Assembly: GCF_030406725.1 (NCBI RefSeq)
Contig: NZ_CP129107.1
Span: forward strand, 1,364,001 to 1,428,000
DNA: 64,000 nt
Direction: 5' to 3'
Origin: Alteriqipengyuania flavescens
GTDB taxonomy: Bacteria; Pseudomonadota; Alphaproteobacteria; Sphingomonadales; Sphingomonadaceae
The notes under the pieces: model-generated
The model's database searches: none
Seen by the model: only the letters and a program-made list of their open reading frames with translations
Told to the model about the DNA's origin: nothing
Shown: positions 39,931 through 48,900 of the stretch, piece after piece
Layout: every line of letters begins with the position of its first letter
How positions within the stretch are numbered: position 1 is the stretch's first letter
Made by a program: the position numbers and the translations under genes

Positions 39931-42602
39931 CAGGCGGCAAGCTGGCGCAGCACGTACTGCAGGATCCCGCCGTTGCGATAGTAATCCATCTCGTTGGCGG
40001 TATCGATGCGGCACTGCGCGGTGAAGGCGAAGCCGGTGCCATCTGCGCGGGTGACGTTTACTTCCACGTCCTGTCCCGGGGTCAGGCTGTCGAGCCCGGC
40101 GATGGAGAAGCTGTCGTCGCCTTTCAGGCCCAGCGTCAGGCGCGTGTCGCCACCCTTGAACTGCAGCGGCAGTACGCCCATGCCGATCAGGTTGGAGCGG
40201 TGGATACGTTCAAAGCTTTCGACGATTACCGCCTGCACGCCGAGCAGGATGGTGCCCTTGGCGGCCCAGTCGCGGCTGGAACCGGTGCCGTATTCCTTGC
40301 CGCCGATGACGACCAGCTGGGTGCCGTCGGCCTGGTGCTTCATCGCTGCGTCGTAGATCGGCATGGTCTCGCCGTCATAGACGGTAAAGCCGCCTTCGAC
40401 GCCGGGGACCATTTCGTTCTTGATGCGAATGTTGGCAAAGGTGCCGCGCATCATGACCTCGTGGTTGCCGCGCCGGCTGCCGTAGGAGTTGAAGTCCGCC
40501 TTCGAGACCTGGTTCGAACGCAGATATTCGCCTGCCGGGCTGTCTTCCTTGATCGAGCCGGCCGGGCTGATGTGGTCGGTGGTGACACTGTCGCCGAGGA
40601 TGGCGAGCGGCTTTGCATTGGCAATATCCTTCACCGGTTCCGGCTCCAGCCCCATGCCTTCGAAGAAGGGAGGGTTCGCGACATAGGTGCTGCCCGGGCG
40701 CCACTGGTAGGTGTCGGACGCGGTCACGTTGATGGCCTGCCAGTGTTCGTCGCCCTTGTGGACGTCGGCATAGCGCTTTTCGAACATCGAGCGGTCGATG
40801 TTGGCGGCGCGGTGGTCTGCCACTTCCTGGTTGGTCGGCCAGACGTCGGCCAGCATCACGTCGTTGCCCTGCTGGTCCTGGCCCAGCGGCACTTCGGTGA
40901 TGTCCTGCGTGACCGTGCCGAGGATGGAGTAGGCGACCACCAGCGGCGGGCTGGCGAGGAAGTTCGCGCGCACGTCGGGCGAGACGCGGCCTTCGAAGTT
41001 GCGGTTGCCGGAAAGGACGCTGGCGGCGACGATATCGTTGCCGTTTATCGCCTTGCTGATCGGCGGGGCGAGCGGGCCCGAGTTGCCGATGCAGGTCGTG
41101 CAGCCATAGCCGACGAGGTCGAAGCCCATCGCGTCGAGATCGTCCTGCAGGCCGCTCTTTTCGAGGTAGTCCGTCACCACTTGCGAGCCGGGCGCCAGGC
41201 TGGTCTTCACCCACGGTTTGGGCTTCAGGCCCTTTTCGCGCGCCTTCTTGGCGACGAGGCCGGCGGCGATCAGCACGTCGGGGTTGGAGGTGTTGGTGCA
41301 GCTGGTGATGGCCGCGATCACGACGTCGCCATCGCCGATGTCGTGATGCGTATCCTCCACATCGACGCGCACGGGCGCGTCCTTCTTGTAAATCGACTTG
41401 AGGTCACCGTTGAACAGCTCGTCCACCATCGGCAGGGCGACCTTGTCCTGCGGCCGCTTGGGGCCGGCCAGGCTGGGGACGACGCTGGCCATGTCGAGCT
41501 CCAGCGTTTCGGAGAACACCGGCTCGTTTTCCGGCGTGAACCACATGCCCTGTTCCTTCGAATAGGCTTCGACCAGCGCGATCTGGTCTTCGCTGCGGCC
41601 GGTCAGGCGCAGGTAGTCCAGCGTCTTGTCGTCGATGCCGAAGAAACCGCAGGTCGCGCCGTATTCCGGCGCCATGTTGGCGATCGTCGCGCGGTCGGCG
41701 AGGCTGAGGTTGGACACGCCGGGACCGTAGAATTCGACGAAGCTGCCGACCACGCCGACTTCGCGCAGCATCTGCACGCAGGTGAGCACGAGGTCGGTCG
41801 CCGTGACCCCCTCGGCCAGCTGGTTCGTCAGCTTGAAGCCGACCACGCGCGGGATCAGCATGGAAATGGGCTGGCCGAGCATCGCGGCTTCCGCCTCGAT
41901 CCCGCCGACGCCCCAGCCGAGCACGCCGAGGCCGTTGATCATCGTGGTGTGGCTGTCGGTGCCGACGCAGGTGTCGGGGTAAGCGGTGAGGTTGCCGTCC
42001 TGGTCCTCGCTCGACCACACGCCGCGGCCGATGTGCTCCAGGTTGACCTGATGGCAGATACCGGTGCCCGGAGGCACGGCGGAGAAGTTCTCGAAGCTCT
42101 TGGAGCCCCACTTGAGGAAGTCGTAACGCTCCGCATTGCGGGCGTATTCCAGCTCCATATTGGCTTCCATCGCCTTGGGGTGGCCGAATTCGTCGACCAT
42201 CACCGAGTGGTCGATGACCAGATTGACCGGAACCTGCGGATTGATCTTCGCCGTATCGCCGCCCAGCTTGGCGATGGCATCGCGCATCGCGGCAAGGTCG
42301 ACGACGCAGGGCACGCCGGTGAAATCCTGCAGCAGCACGCGCGCCGGGCGGTACTGGATTTCGTTGCCGGTGGTCGGGTTGTTCTGCCAGTCGGCAATCG
42401 CCTGCGCGTGTTCACGCCCCACGGTGTGGCCGCCATCCTCGAACCGCAGCATGTTTTCGAGCAGCACTTTCAGGCTGAACGGCAGGCGGGAGACGTCGCC
42501 GAGGCTCTCGGCAGCCTTGGCGAGGCTGTAATAGGCGTAATCCTTGCCGCCGACGGAAAGGGTGCTGCGGGTGCCGAGGCTGTCGGTGCCGACCTTGGTC
42601 AT
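39930..42602 (-). CDS. acnA: Aconitate hydratase A
   Basis: 890 residues, normal for AcnA/IRP-type aconitase. It starts [20 protein letters not shown]. Iron-sulfur ligands are Cys in [12 protein letters not shown] and the pair in [20 protein letters not shown]-like and [20 protein letters not shown] segments are present, as is the swivelling C-terminal domain with [16 protein letters not shown]. It interconverts citrate and isocitrate in the TCA cycle. The ATG at 42602 follows gaaggacgatcc. The rhodanese lipoprotein is coupled downstream. Confidence 0.97.
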   Translation of the reverse strand: MTKVGTDSLGTRSTLSVGGKDYAYYSLAKAAESLGDVSRLPFSLKVLLENMLRFEDGGHTVGREHAQAIADWQNNPTTGNEIQYRPARVLLQDFTGVPCVVDLAAMRDAIAKLGGDTAKINPQVPVNLVIDHSVMVDEFGHPKAMEANMELEYARNAERYDFLKWGSKSFENFSAVPPGTGICHQVNLEHIGRGVWSSEDQDGNLTAYPDTCVGTDSHTTMINGLGVLGWGVGGIEAEAAMLGQPISMLIPRVVGFKLTNQLAEGVTATDLVLTCVQMLREVGVVGSFVEFYGPGVSNLSLADRATIANMAPEYGATCGFFGIDDKTLDYLRLTGRSEDQIALVEAYSKEQGMWFTPENEPVFSETLELDMASVVPSLAGPKRPQDKVALPMVDELFNGDLKSIYKKDAPVRVDVEDTHHDIGDGDVVIAAITSCTNTSNPDVLIAAGLVAKKAREKGLKPKPWVKTSLAPGSQVVTDYLEKSGLQDDLDAMGFDLVGYGCTTCIGNSGPLAPPISKAINGNDIVAASVLSGNRNFEGRVSPDVRANFLASPPLVVAYSILGTVTQDITEVPLGQDQQGNDVMLADVWPTNQEVADHRAANIDRSMFEKRYADVHKGDEHWQAINVTASDTYQWRPGSTYVANPPFFEGMGLEPEPVKDIANAKPLAILGDSVTTDHISPAGSIKEDSPAGEYLRSNQVSKADFNSYGSRRGNHEVMMRGTFANIRIKNEMVPGVEGGFTVYDGETMPIYDAAMKHQADGTQLVVIGGKEYGTGSSRDWAAKGTILLGVQAVIVESFERIHRSNLIGMGVLPLQFKGGDTRLTLGLKGDDSFSIAGLDSLTPGQDVEVNVTRADGTGFAFTAQCRIDTANEMDYYRNGGILQYVLRQLAA

Positions 42603-42774
42603 GGATGGATCGTCCTTCTGTTATGTCGTGCCGCGTGGTGCGGGTCCGGATCGGGCCGGTTGCGGGCCCTGTTTCTCCGGGGGGAGGGTCGGCGTGGCAC
42701 CTGCGCAATCGGGCGCGCGCCGTCAAGCCCATCCTCGGGTAATCAAGCCCTGGGATGGCCGCGCGGTTCCCGCT

Positions 42775-43683
42775 TCAAACGGCGGTGATTTCCGGCGGTT
42801 TGCGGCGCGCGGCGATCAGGCACCCGGCAACGATCAGCACCGCGCCTGCCACCACATGCCATTCGACGCGCTCGGCAAAGAACAGCCAGCCGAACAGGGC
42901 GGCCCACAGGAAGCCGGAATATTCCATAGGGACAAGCACTTGCGTCTCCGCGCGGGCATAGGCCCAAGCGATGGCCAGCGCGCCGCCGACGGTCAGCGCA
43001 GCCGACCCGCCAAGCGCGGTCAGAGTTTCGCTATCCGGCCAATGCAGCAGGAACGGCGCGGCAAGGGCAAGGACCAGCACCTGCACGACCCCGTGGAAGG
43101 CTGCGATTTCCAGCGGTTTCGCGGCGAGCGACTGGCGGCGGATCAGGATGAAATTGACCGCATAGAGCATGGCCGAAACGAGGATGGAGGCGATGCCGGC
43201 CCACGCTCGCGCATCGATCTGTGCGCTTCCAAGCCGGCCGCTCAGGATGACGAAGGTCCCGGCCAGCCCCAGCAGGGCGGCGGCAACGGCATGGCGGGTG
43301 ATCGCTTCGCCGAGGAACACGCGGGCGAGATAGAGCGCCACGATCGGCGCGACGAAGCTGATCGCGATGGTTTCGGCAATCGGCAGTCGGGTGAGGGCGA
43401 AGAAGAACGTCAGCGCCATGAATGCCGAAACGACGCCGCGCAGCGCGTGCAGCTTCAGCACCGGGCGTTTCGGCCAGCGCCCGCCGGCGGCCAGCCACAG
43501 CGGTACGGCAATCAGGCTGGCGAAGGCCACGCGCAGGAACGCGGCGGTGTAGACACCCGTAGCCAGCGAGGCGCTTTTCATCAACGCGTCTATCAACGCC
43601 AGCAGGCCAACGCCCAGCAGCGCCATCAGCACCGGGCCAATGACGGCGGTCTCGGTATGCGGCGCGTGGCGCAATTGCTGCAC
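42775..43683 (-). CDS. DMT-superfamily (EamA) transporter
   Basis: 302 residues with ten predicted transmembrane helices in two EamA repeats, each five helices. Repeat 1 includes FLRVAFASLIAVPLWLAA and AFMALTFFFALTRLPIAETI; repeat 2 ends ALFGWLFFAERVEWHVVAGA. It is probably an exporter of a small metabolite or amino acid; the substrate cannot be told. It diverges from the L,D-transpeptidase gene across 119 bases and is separated from acnA by 172 bases. Confidence 0.87.
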   Translation of the reverse strand: MQQLRHAPHTETAVIGPVLMALLGVGLLALIDALMKSASLATGVYTAAFLRVAFASLIAVPLWLAAGGRWPKRPVLKLHALRGVVSAFMALTFFFALTRLPIAETIAISFVAPIVALYLARVFLGEAITRHAVAAALLGLAGTFVILSGRLGSAQIDARAWAGIASILVSAMLYAVNFILIRRQSLAAKPLEIAAFHGVVQVLVLALAAPFLLHWPDSETLTALGGSAALTVGGALAIAWAYARAETQVLVPMEYSGFLWAALFGWLFFAERVEWHVVAGAVLIVAGCLIAARRKPPEITAV

Positions 43684-43802
43684 TTCCCGTCCAATTCAGC
43701 GTTGCTTCAGCCGCGATGCTTGATGGATTCTGCCAGAACAAGCACAATTGCGCGAGCTTCGGGGCGAATCCGCCCTTTCCCGCGACCTCCAGGGGCCCAA
43801 GA

Positions 43803-45146
43803 ATGAAATCGATCCTTCGTACCGGTATGTCTGCCATCGCCGCTTTTGCCGTCGCCACGCCAGCCCTCGCCGCCGCACAGGCCGTGACGGCAGAGCCCGT
43901 TCCCGCCGACGTGGGCGACGCCATCGATGCGATGGAAATGCGCTCCGCCGAAGTCGTGCAGCCGCTGCCCGAAGCAGAACCGCTGGTGCAGAGCTGGACG
44001 CTGTCCGATGCGCGCCAGCTGCTCGAAGTCATCGAGGGCATCGATGCGCACGGCCTGATTCCGGCGGATTACAATCCGGGCGAACTGCGCGCGGCGATCG
44101 CCGCGGGCGAGGGCAAGATGCTGGACGAAGAGGCGAGCAACGCCTTCGCCTGGCTGATCGAGGACATGCGCGACGGGCGCACGCCGATGGCCAACCGCCG
44201 CCAGTGGTTCGTGGTCGATCCCGATGCGGACCGCTTCCCGACCGTGCAGGTCATGGCCCGCGCGCTGGCCAGCCACGATATCGCCGGCGCGCTGGAGGAA
44301 ATCGCGCCGACCCATCCCGACTACGCCGCGCTGAAGCGCGAACTGGCGCGCAAGCCGGAAGCGGGCCGCCGCGCGCTCATCCAGGCCAACATGGATCGCT
44401 GGCGCTGGCTGCAGCGCGATCTCGGCGCGCAGTACCTGATCACGAACGTGCCCGAATACCAGCTGCGCCTGACGGTCAACGATACGATCATCGAAACCTA
44501 TCGCACCGTGGTCGGCAAGCCTGGCCGCACGGCGACGCCGCAGCTGGCCGAAAGCGTGGAAGGCGTGATTTTCAACCCGACGTGGACGGTGCCGCAGTCG
44601 ATCGTGAAGGGCGAGGGGCTTGGCGCGAAAGTGCTCAACAACCCCGCCTGGGCGCGGCGTGCGGGCTACACTGCGACGCGCGGTGCGAACGGCTATGTCT
44701 CCGTGGTTCAGCAGCCGGGTCCGTCCAATGCGCTAGGTCTGATGAAGCTCGAAATGCCGAATGCGCATGCCATCTTCCTGCACGACACGCCCAGCCGCAA
44801 CCTGTTCTCCAACGCCAACCGCGCGCTCAGCCACGGCTGCATCCGCACCGAACGCGCCACCGAGCTGGCGATCACGCTGGCGATTCTTCAGGCCGACATG
44901 GAGCCGGAACGCGCGGTCGAGATCCAGAAGTCGGGCGAATACACGCGCGTGCGTTTCGAGCGCGAGATGCCCGTCTACATCACCTATTTCACGATGGGCA
45001 CGAATATCGACGGCCAGATGTCCACCTATCGCGACATCTACGAACGCGACGCCCCGGTGCTCGCCAGCTTCCGCGAAGACCGCGTGCGCGAACGCGCCCG
45101 CGTGACGGACGAGGAAGTGATCGCGATCGAGAACGGCGAACTGTAA
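43803..45146 (+). CDS. L,D-transpeptidase (YcbB/LdtD-like)
   Basis: 447 residues. Signal peptide MKSILRTGMSAIAAFAVATP, cleaved near ALA-AA. A scaffold domain with DAHGLIPADYNPGELRAAIA resembles the LdtD N-terminal region; the YkuD catalytic domain has FNPTWTVPQSIVKGE, GLMKLEMPNAHAIFLHDTPS and NRALSHGCIRTE with catalytic Cys346. It forms 3-3 cross-links in peptidoglycan. The usual C-terminal peptidoglycan-binding repeat is not evident. ATG 43803 starts the signal peptide; the frame opens earlier (43716). Confidence 0.9.
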   Translation: MKSILRTGMSAIAAFAVATPALAAAQAVTAEPVPADVGDAIDAMEMRSAEVVQPLPEAEPLVQSWTLSDARQLLEVIEGIDAHGLIPADYNPGELRAAIAAGEGKMLDEEASNAFAWLIEDMRDGRTPMANRRQWFVVDPDADRFPTVQVMARALASHDIAGALEEIAPTHPDYAALKRELARKPEAGRRALIQANMDRWRWLQRDLGAQYLITNVPEYQLRLTVNDTIIETYRTVVGKPGRTATPQLAESVEGVIFNPTWTVPQSIVKGEGLGAKVLNNPAWARRAGYTATRGANGYVSVVQQPGPSNALGLMKLEMPNAHAIFLHDTPSRNLFSNANRALSHGCIRTERATELAITLAILQADMEPERAVEIQKSGEYTRVRFEREMPVYITYFTMGTNIDGQMSTYRDIYERDAPVLASFREDRVRERARVTDEEVIAIENGEL

Positions 45147-45197
45147 GGCGGGCCAAGGCGGCGGGGTGACCCGTCGCCGACCGCTTCACAGGCGCAT

Positions 45198-45962
45198 TCA
45201 ATCCAGCTGGAAGGTAACGCCACGCTCGCCCGCGGCGCGTCCACCGTCGTAGGCATTGTCGTAAGCTGGGCGCATCGGCTGCCGCGGCAGCACGTAGTCG
45301 GTCTGCGCGACCGGGGGCACCACGCTCGACCCGTCGCTTTCCAGCCCGAAACTGTCGGCAAAGATCAGGCGTCCGCCGGCCAGGTTGCGTACGCAGTGGC
45401 GGAACTGTTCGGGGCCCAGCGCAAGGCAGCCGTTCGACCGGCCGAGCTTGCCCCACCGCGCGACATGGTCTTCGGTCGCATACTCCGCCGGATGCATCAC
45501 GATGGCGCGCGGATAGGCGAGGTCGTTCGTCGGATCGAGCCCGCCGAGGCGCATCGAGAGGCCGAATTTGCCGTGATACCACTCCCACGTGACGTAGGCC
45601 CCGCGGCTAGTCATTTCGGAACCCGATACGTTGGAATAGGTCTTCAGCCAGCCATCGTGTTCGGGGTCGGAACCCGTACCGTGGGTGACGAGGAAGCTTT
45701 CCACCGTGCCCGCTTCCATGTTGACGAGGTGGAAGCGCGGCGAGGAGGACCGCAGGCCGAAATCGGCGATGCCGACGATGTCGCGGCGCCAGATGGCCTG
45801 GCCGGCGCGCTCGAGTTCCTGCCGGGCGATGGCTGCCAGCTTTTCGTCGCGCGGATTGCCGAACCGCACTTGCGCAAAGGCGCGCGGAGCGGCGGCGAGC
45901 GAGGCGCCCGCGGCGAGCGCTCCGGTCAGGAAAGTGCGGCGGTTGGTGGGAAGCATTGTCAT
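45198..45962 (-). CDS. Secreted YkuD_2-type L,D-transpeptidase-like protein
   Basis: 254 residues. NRRTFLTGALAAGASLAAAP is a Tat-type signal, cleaved near AFA-QV. The YkuD_2 domain has FHLVNMEAGTVESFLVTHGT, AIVMHPAEYA (His157) and GKLGRSNGCLALG (Cys179), the catalytic pair of murein L,D-transpeptidase-fold enzymes. The exact peptidoglycan reaction of this branch is unknown. It converges with the YcbB-like gene at 43803, which belongs to a different L,D-transpeptidase branch. Confidence 0.87.
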   Translation of the reverse strand: MTMLPTNRRTFLTGALAAGASLAAAPRAFAQVRFGNPRDEKLAAIARQELERAGQAIWRRDIVGIADFGLRSSSPRFHLVNMEAGTVESFLVTHGTGSDPEHDGWLKTYSNVSGSEMTSRGAYVTWEWYHGKFGLSMRLGGLDPTNDLAYPRAIVMHPAEYATEDHVARWGKLGRSNGCLALGPEQFRHCVRNLAGGRLIFADSFGLESDGSSVVPPVAQTDYVLPRQPMRPAYDNAYDGGRAAGERGVTFQLD

Positions 45963-46048
45963 TGTCTAGCACGCATTCCCTAGCGCAAGCCTGAACGAAG
46001 CGCACCATGCACACTCGCGTTCCGGCGCAAAGATGCTACGCTTCGCCG

Positions 46049-46549
46049 ATGATTCGCATCGCTATACTGGGGTTGATGGCCCTTTCCGCCGCCGCATGTA
46101 CAACCGTTCCGCCGCAGGGCGAGACGACCGATGCAGTTGCGCAGCCCACCGAAGTCACGCTGATCCTGGATCGGGAAGAGGCCGCGCGGCTCTTCGCGGT
46201 TACCGAGATAACCCTGCAATGGATCGGCTGGGACAGGCGGGGCAGCGTCGCTTTCACGCGCGATGGAGAGGCGGTGAATTTGCGCGGGGTTCATTCGACG
46301 GTGGACGGCCAAGGCACTCTGGTCGTCGATGGGCGGGTCGCCGAAGTCGGGACAGACTACTTCATCCTCGACGGCACGATCACCATCGAAAACACACCGG
46401 ATGCCGGGCGCTCCTGCGAATTGACCAAGCGCGACTGGCGTTTCGCCGTGACGCAAAACCGCCCCTATTACCGCCTGCGCGAATTCGAATGGTGCGACGG
46501 CCTGACGGATTACATCGACCTCTATCATCCGCGCGGCCCCTCTTCCTGA
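46049..46549 (+). CDS. Hypothetical lipoprotein
   Basis: 166 residues. IRIAILGLMALSAAACTTVP is a lipoprotein signal with lipobox SAAC. The mature part has ITLQWIGWDRRGSVAFTRDG, then beta-rich sequence and two Cys (RSCELTK, EWCDG) that may form a disulfide. No domain recognised. The ATG at 46049 was preferred over 46007 because it starts the signal peptide. It faces away from the YkuD_2 gene and converges with the protease gene 3 bases away. Confidence 0.65.
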   Translation: MIRIAILGLMALSAAACTTVPPQGETTDAVAQPTEVTLILDREEAARLFAVTEITLQWIGWDRRGSVAFTRDGEAVNLRGVHSTVDGQGTLVVDGRVAEVGTDYFILDGTITIENTPDAGRSCELTKRDWRFAVTQNRPYYRLREFEWCDGLTDYIDLYHPRGPSS

Positions 46550-46552
46550 CGC

Positions 46553-47185
46553 TTACTGGCTGAGCACCATCTCGTCGCCGGCAATCTCGACCTTTCCGAC
46601 CTGCGACAGGAAACTCTGCCCCAACAGCGTCACGTCGAGCCCTTCGGGGATCACGACCGCGCGCACGTTGCTCGCGCTCAGCCCGCCCAGCGTTACGTTG
46701 CCCAGCACAACCGGCACGCCATAGACATCCCCGCTCGCGCCGCGGGCGATGGGGCGGACTTCGGACGGGTCCCAGTCGACGCCGATCGCCATCGCGTCGC
46801 TGCCGGTAAGCGCGATCATGCTGGCGCCGGTATCGACCATGGTGCGGATGCGCCGCCCGTCGATTTCGGGGCTGGCGTAGAAATGGCCATCGCCTTCGCG
46901 CATGAGCGCGATCTGTCCGCCCATGCCGCCGGAATCGGCGAGCGCCCGGTCCATTTCCGTGGGACCGGAGCCGCGCGCGGCAATCCGCCGTCCAGCATCG
47001 TGCCGCGCAAGCACGTCGTCCTTCGACCACGGATTGGGGCTGGAATAGGTCTGCTGCGGCTGCGGCGCGTTATCGGCAGAGGAGAACGGGCCGAGCGCGC
47101 CGTCGTTCCCGGCGGTGCGGAACGCAAAGACGGCAGCAATACAAGCCACCGGTATCGCGGCCAGGATCAGGTAATTCTTGACCAT
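46553..47185 (-). CDS. Retropepsin-like aspartic protease, membrane-anchored
   Basis: 210 residues. An N-terminal transmembrane helix (LILAAIPVACIAAVFAF) is followed by a Gln/Pro/Ser linker, then a single retropepsin domain (TIGR02281-like): GHFYASPEIDGRRIRTMVDT with the active Asp118 in VDTGAS, LGNVTLGGLSASNVRAVVIP and LLGQSFLSQVGKVEI. As a single-domain aspartic protease it must dimerise. The catalytic domain should face the periplasm. Substrate unknown. Confidence 0.87.
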   Translation of the reverse strand: MVKNYLILAAIPVACIAAVFAFRTAGNDGALGPFSSADNAPQPQQTYSSPNPWSKDDVLARHDAGRRIAARGSGPTEMDRALADSGGMGGQIALMREGDGHFYASPEIDGRRIRTMVDTGASMIALTGSDAMAIGVDWDPSEVRPIARGASGDVYGVPVVLGNVTLGGLSASNVRAVVIPEGLDVTLLGQSFLSQVGKVEIAGDEMVLSQ

Positions 47186-47229
47186 CGCCGGCAGCGTAAT
47201 GCGCCGCCCCTTAAAGCACGGTAAAGTGC

Positions 47230-47739
47230 CTAGCGGGCGGCGTAATCGGCCAGTTCGGCGTAGATTTCGTCCCCGCTACGGCTGGCGGCGTTGCGCCAGC
47301 CCTTGGCCGTATCGGCATTGAGGACCTTTCCGTCGCTGGCATAAACGATGACGGTTGGCGTCCCTTCAATATCGGTCACGCCTGCCATGGCTGCGAGATC
47401 AAGATTGCGGCCCTCGCCGTCCTGAGGAACTCCGACGTCGACATAGACCACCTCATAATGGTCTTCGATCAGCTGCTGGAAGCGCGGCGATGCGAGCCAT
47501 CCCGCAAGCGCGCGGCTGTCATGGCACCAATTCGCGCCGAAAACCGCAAGCGTTAGACGGTCGTTCAAACGCGCTTGCAGGAGGGCATCTTCCACATCTC
47601 TGTCTGCATTTGCCTCCGGATCGAAAGGCGTCGCTTCGGGATGGGCGAGGGCGGCAGACGAGGCGCTGTTGACCGGTCCGCAGACCGACAACAGCGGCGC
47701 GGCAATGGCGAGCAAAAGGGTTGCGGCGAGGCGTTTCAT
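47230..47739 (-). CDS. Thioredoxin-like secreted protein with an altered active site
   Basis: 169 residues. Signal peptide MKRLAATLLLAIAAPLLSVC, possibly a lipoprotein signal (LLSVC). The thioredoxin fold has LTLAVFGANWCHDSRALAGW, a central VVYVDVGVP strand and the cis-Pro segment IEGTPTVIVY. The usual WCxxC is WCHDS, so only the first Cys remains; it cannot form the normal intramolecular disulfide. It may act by a monothiol mechanism or as a binding protein. The ATG at 47739 shares one base with the stop of the oxidoreductase remnant just upstream. Confidence 0.8.
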   Translation of the reverse strand: MKRLAATLLLAIAAPLLSVCGPVNSASSAALAHPEATPFDPEANADRDVEDALLQARLNDRLTLAVFGANWCHDSRALAGWLASPRFQQLIEDHYEVVYVDVGVPQDGEGRNLDLAAMAGVTDIEGTPTVIVYASDGKVLNADTAKGWRNAASRSGDEIYAELADYAAR

Positions 47740-47946
47740 TACCCGCCCTCGTGCGCGATCTTTGCGAGCCGGGCAAGGTTCGGCATCGCGGCCATGGCTT
47801 TCTCGCGGATATCCGCAAAGGGGGCGAGCATGGCGGTCAACGAAGGTGACGGTGGCCTTGTCGTCCTGGCTCAGCAGCGTGTCGGCAAAGACCATGCCCA
47901 CCGCGCCGGCGCCCACGACCAGGTAATCGGTCTCGTAATCGGCCAC
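47739..47946 (-). pseudogene. Remnant of a FAD-dependent oxidoreductase gene
   Basis: Codons from ATG 47946 give MADYETDYLVVGAGAVGMVF and then ADTLLSQ ... VDRHARP, the complete FAD-binding N-terminus (GxGxxG) of an NAD(P)/FAD oxidoreductase. Near 47825-47831 the frame shifts, and frame +1 continues MLAPFADIREKAMAAMPNLA to a TAA at 47739-47741, which looks like that protein's C-terminal tail. About 400 codons between appear to be deleted. The region is not expected to make a functional enzyme. Confidence 0.6.
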
Positions 47947-47979
47947 GCGAGTGCCTCCCGTTGTTCGGGAAAGCCGATA

Positions 47980-48867
47980 CTACTGCGCGAGCGAGGACGA
48001 GGCGGCATTCTCCTGCGCCATCGACAGCATGGAGGCGGCGTGCCGCTCAGCCACCGCGCGCTGGTCCGCCCCGTATCCGCCGCCGAGCGCGCTGGCGACG
48101 GGCAGGCCGCGGCGCCGGCTTTCGCGCACGACCATGCGGTCGCGGGCGGCCAGTCCCTCGCCCGAAAGCGCCAGCCGGCCGAGCTTGTCGTCGCGGTGCG
48201 GGTCGACACCGGCCTGGTATAGGACGAGGTCTGGCGCAAAACGGGCAAAGGCGCCGTCCAGCTCGCGCGAAAGCACGGCGAGATAGGCATCGTCGTCCAT
48301 CCCGTCCGGCAAGGCGACGTCGCGGCTGGACTGCGCCTTGCGGACCGGGAAGTTCTTTTCCGCGTGGAGCGACAGGGTGAAGATGTCTTCGCGCCCGGCG
48401 GTCAGGCTGGCCGTGCCGTCGCCCTGGTGCACGTCGAGATCGACGATCAGGATCCGCGTCGCGTCCCCTTCCGCGATCAGGCGGTTTGATGCGACGGCGA
48501 GGTCGTTGAACACGCAATAGCCCGCGCCCGTATCGTGCAGCGCATGGTGGCTGCCGGCCGCGCTGTTGGCGGCATAGCCGTACTCCATCGCCAGTTTCGC
48601 CGCCAGCCATGTGCCGCCGTTGGTGTGGCGCACGCGGCTGGCGATGCGCGGGGTGACGGGAAAGCCGATCCTCCGCTCCTTTTCGCGCGGCACGGCGGCG
48701 GCGAAGACTTCGGCGACATATTCGGGGCTGTGCACCGCTTCCAGCCATTCCCGCGGCATCGGATCGGGCGCGTGCTCGGTGATCGGATAGCCGCTTTCCC
48801 GCAGCGCCTCCATCACCAGCATGTACTTGTCGAACCTGAACGTCCCGCGTTCGGGTCGCGGCGCCAT
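47980..48867 (-). CDS. Histone-deacetylase-family hydrolase
   Basis: 295 residues from ATG 48867. The arginase/HDAC fold shows [20 protein letters not shown] (the paired His), [13 protein letters not shown] (metal Asp and His), [17 protein letters not shown] (second metal Asp) and ALGGGY. Bacterial members deacetylate acetylpolyamines, acetoin-related or other small amides. The conserved N-terminus normally begins LHVVHHxDY; this sequence is present upstream in frame but has no ATG, GTG or TTG. A CTG at 48897, 6 bases after the ispG stop, may be the real start (see findings). Confidence 0.88.
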   Translation of the reverse strand: MAPRPERGTFRFDKYMLVMEALRESGYPITEHAPDPMPREWLEAVHSPEYVAEVFAAAVPREKERRIGFPVTPRIASRVRHTNGGTWLAAKLAMEYGYAANSAAGSHHALHDTGAGYCVFNDLAVASNRLIAEGDATRILIVDLDVHQGDGTASLTAGREDIFTLSLHAEKNFPVRKAQSSRDVALPDGMDDDAYLAVLSRELDGAFARFAPDLVLYQAGVDPHRDDKLGRLALSGEGLAARDRMVVRESRRRGLPVASALGGGYGADQRAVAERHAASMLSMAQENAASSSLAQ

Positions 48868-48900
48868 GTAATCGGCGTGGTGGACGACGTGGAGCAGCGC

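Noticed and set aside
39499-40014. A longer rhodanese protein starting at 40014
   Set aside because: The extension overlaps acnA and precedes a perfect lipoprotein signal starting at 39930.
39711-42788. A 1,025-codon plus-strand frame
   Set aside because: Entirely antisense to acnA, with Arg/His/Gly-rich shadow composition.
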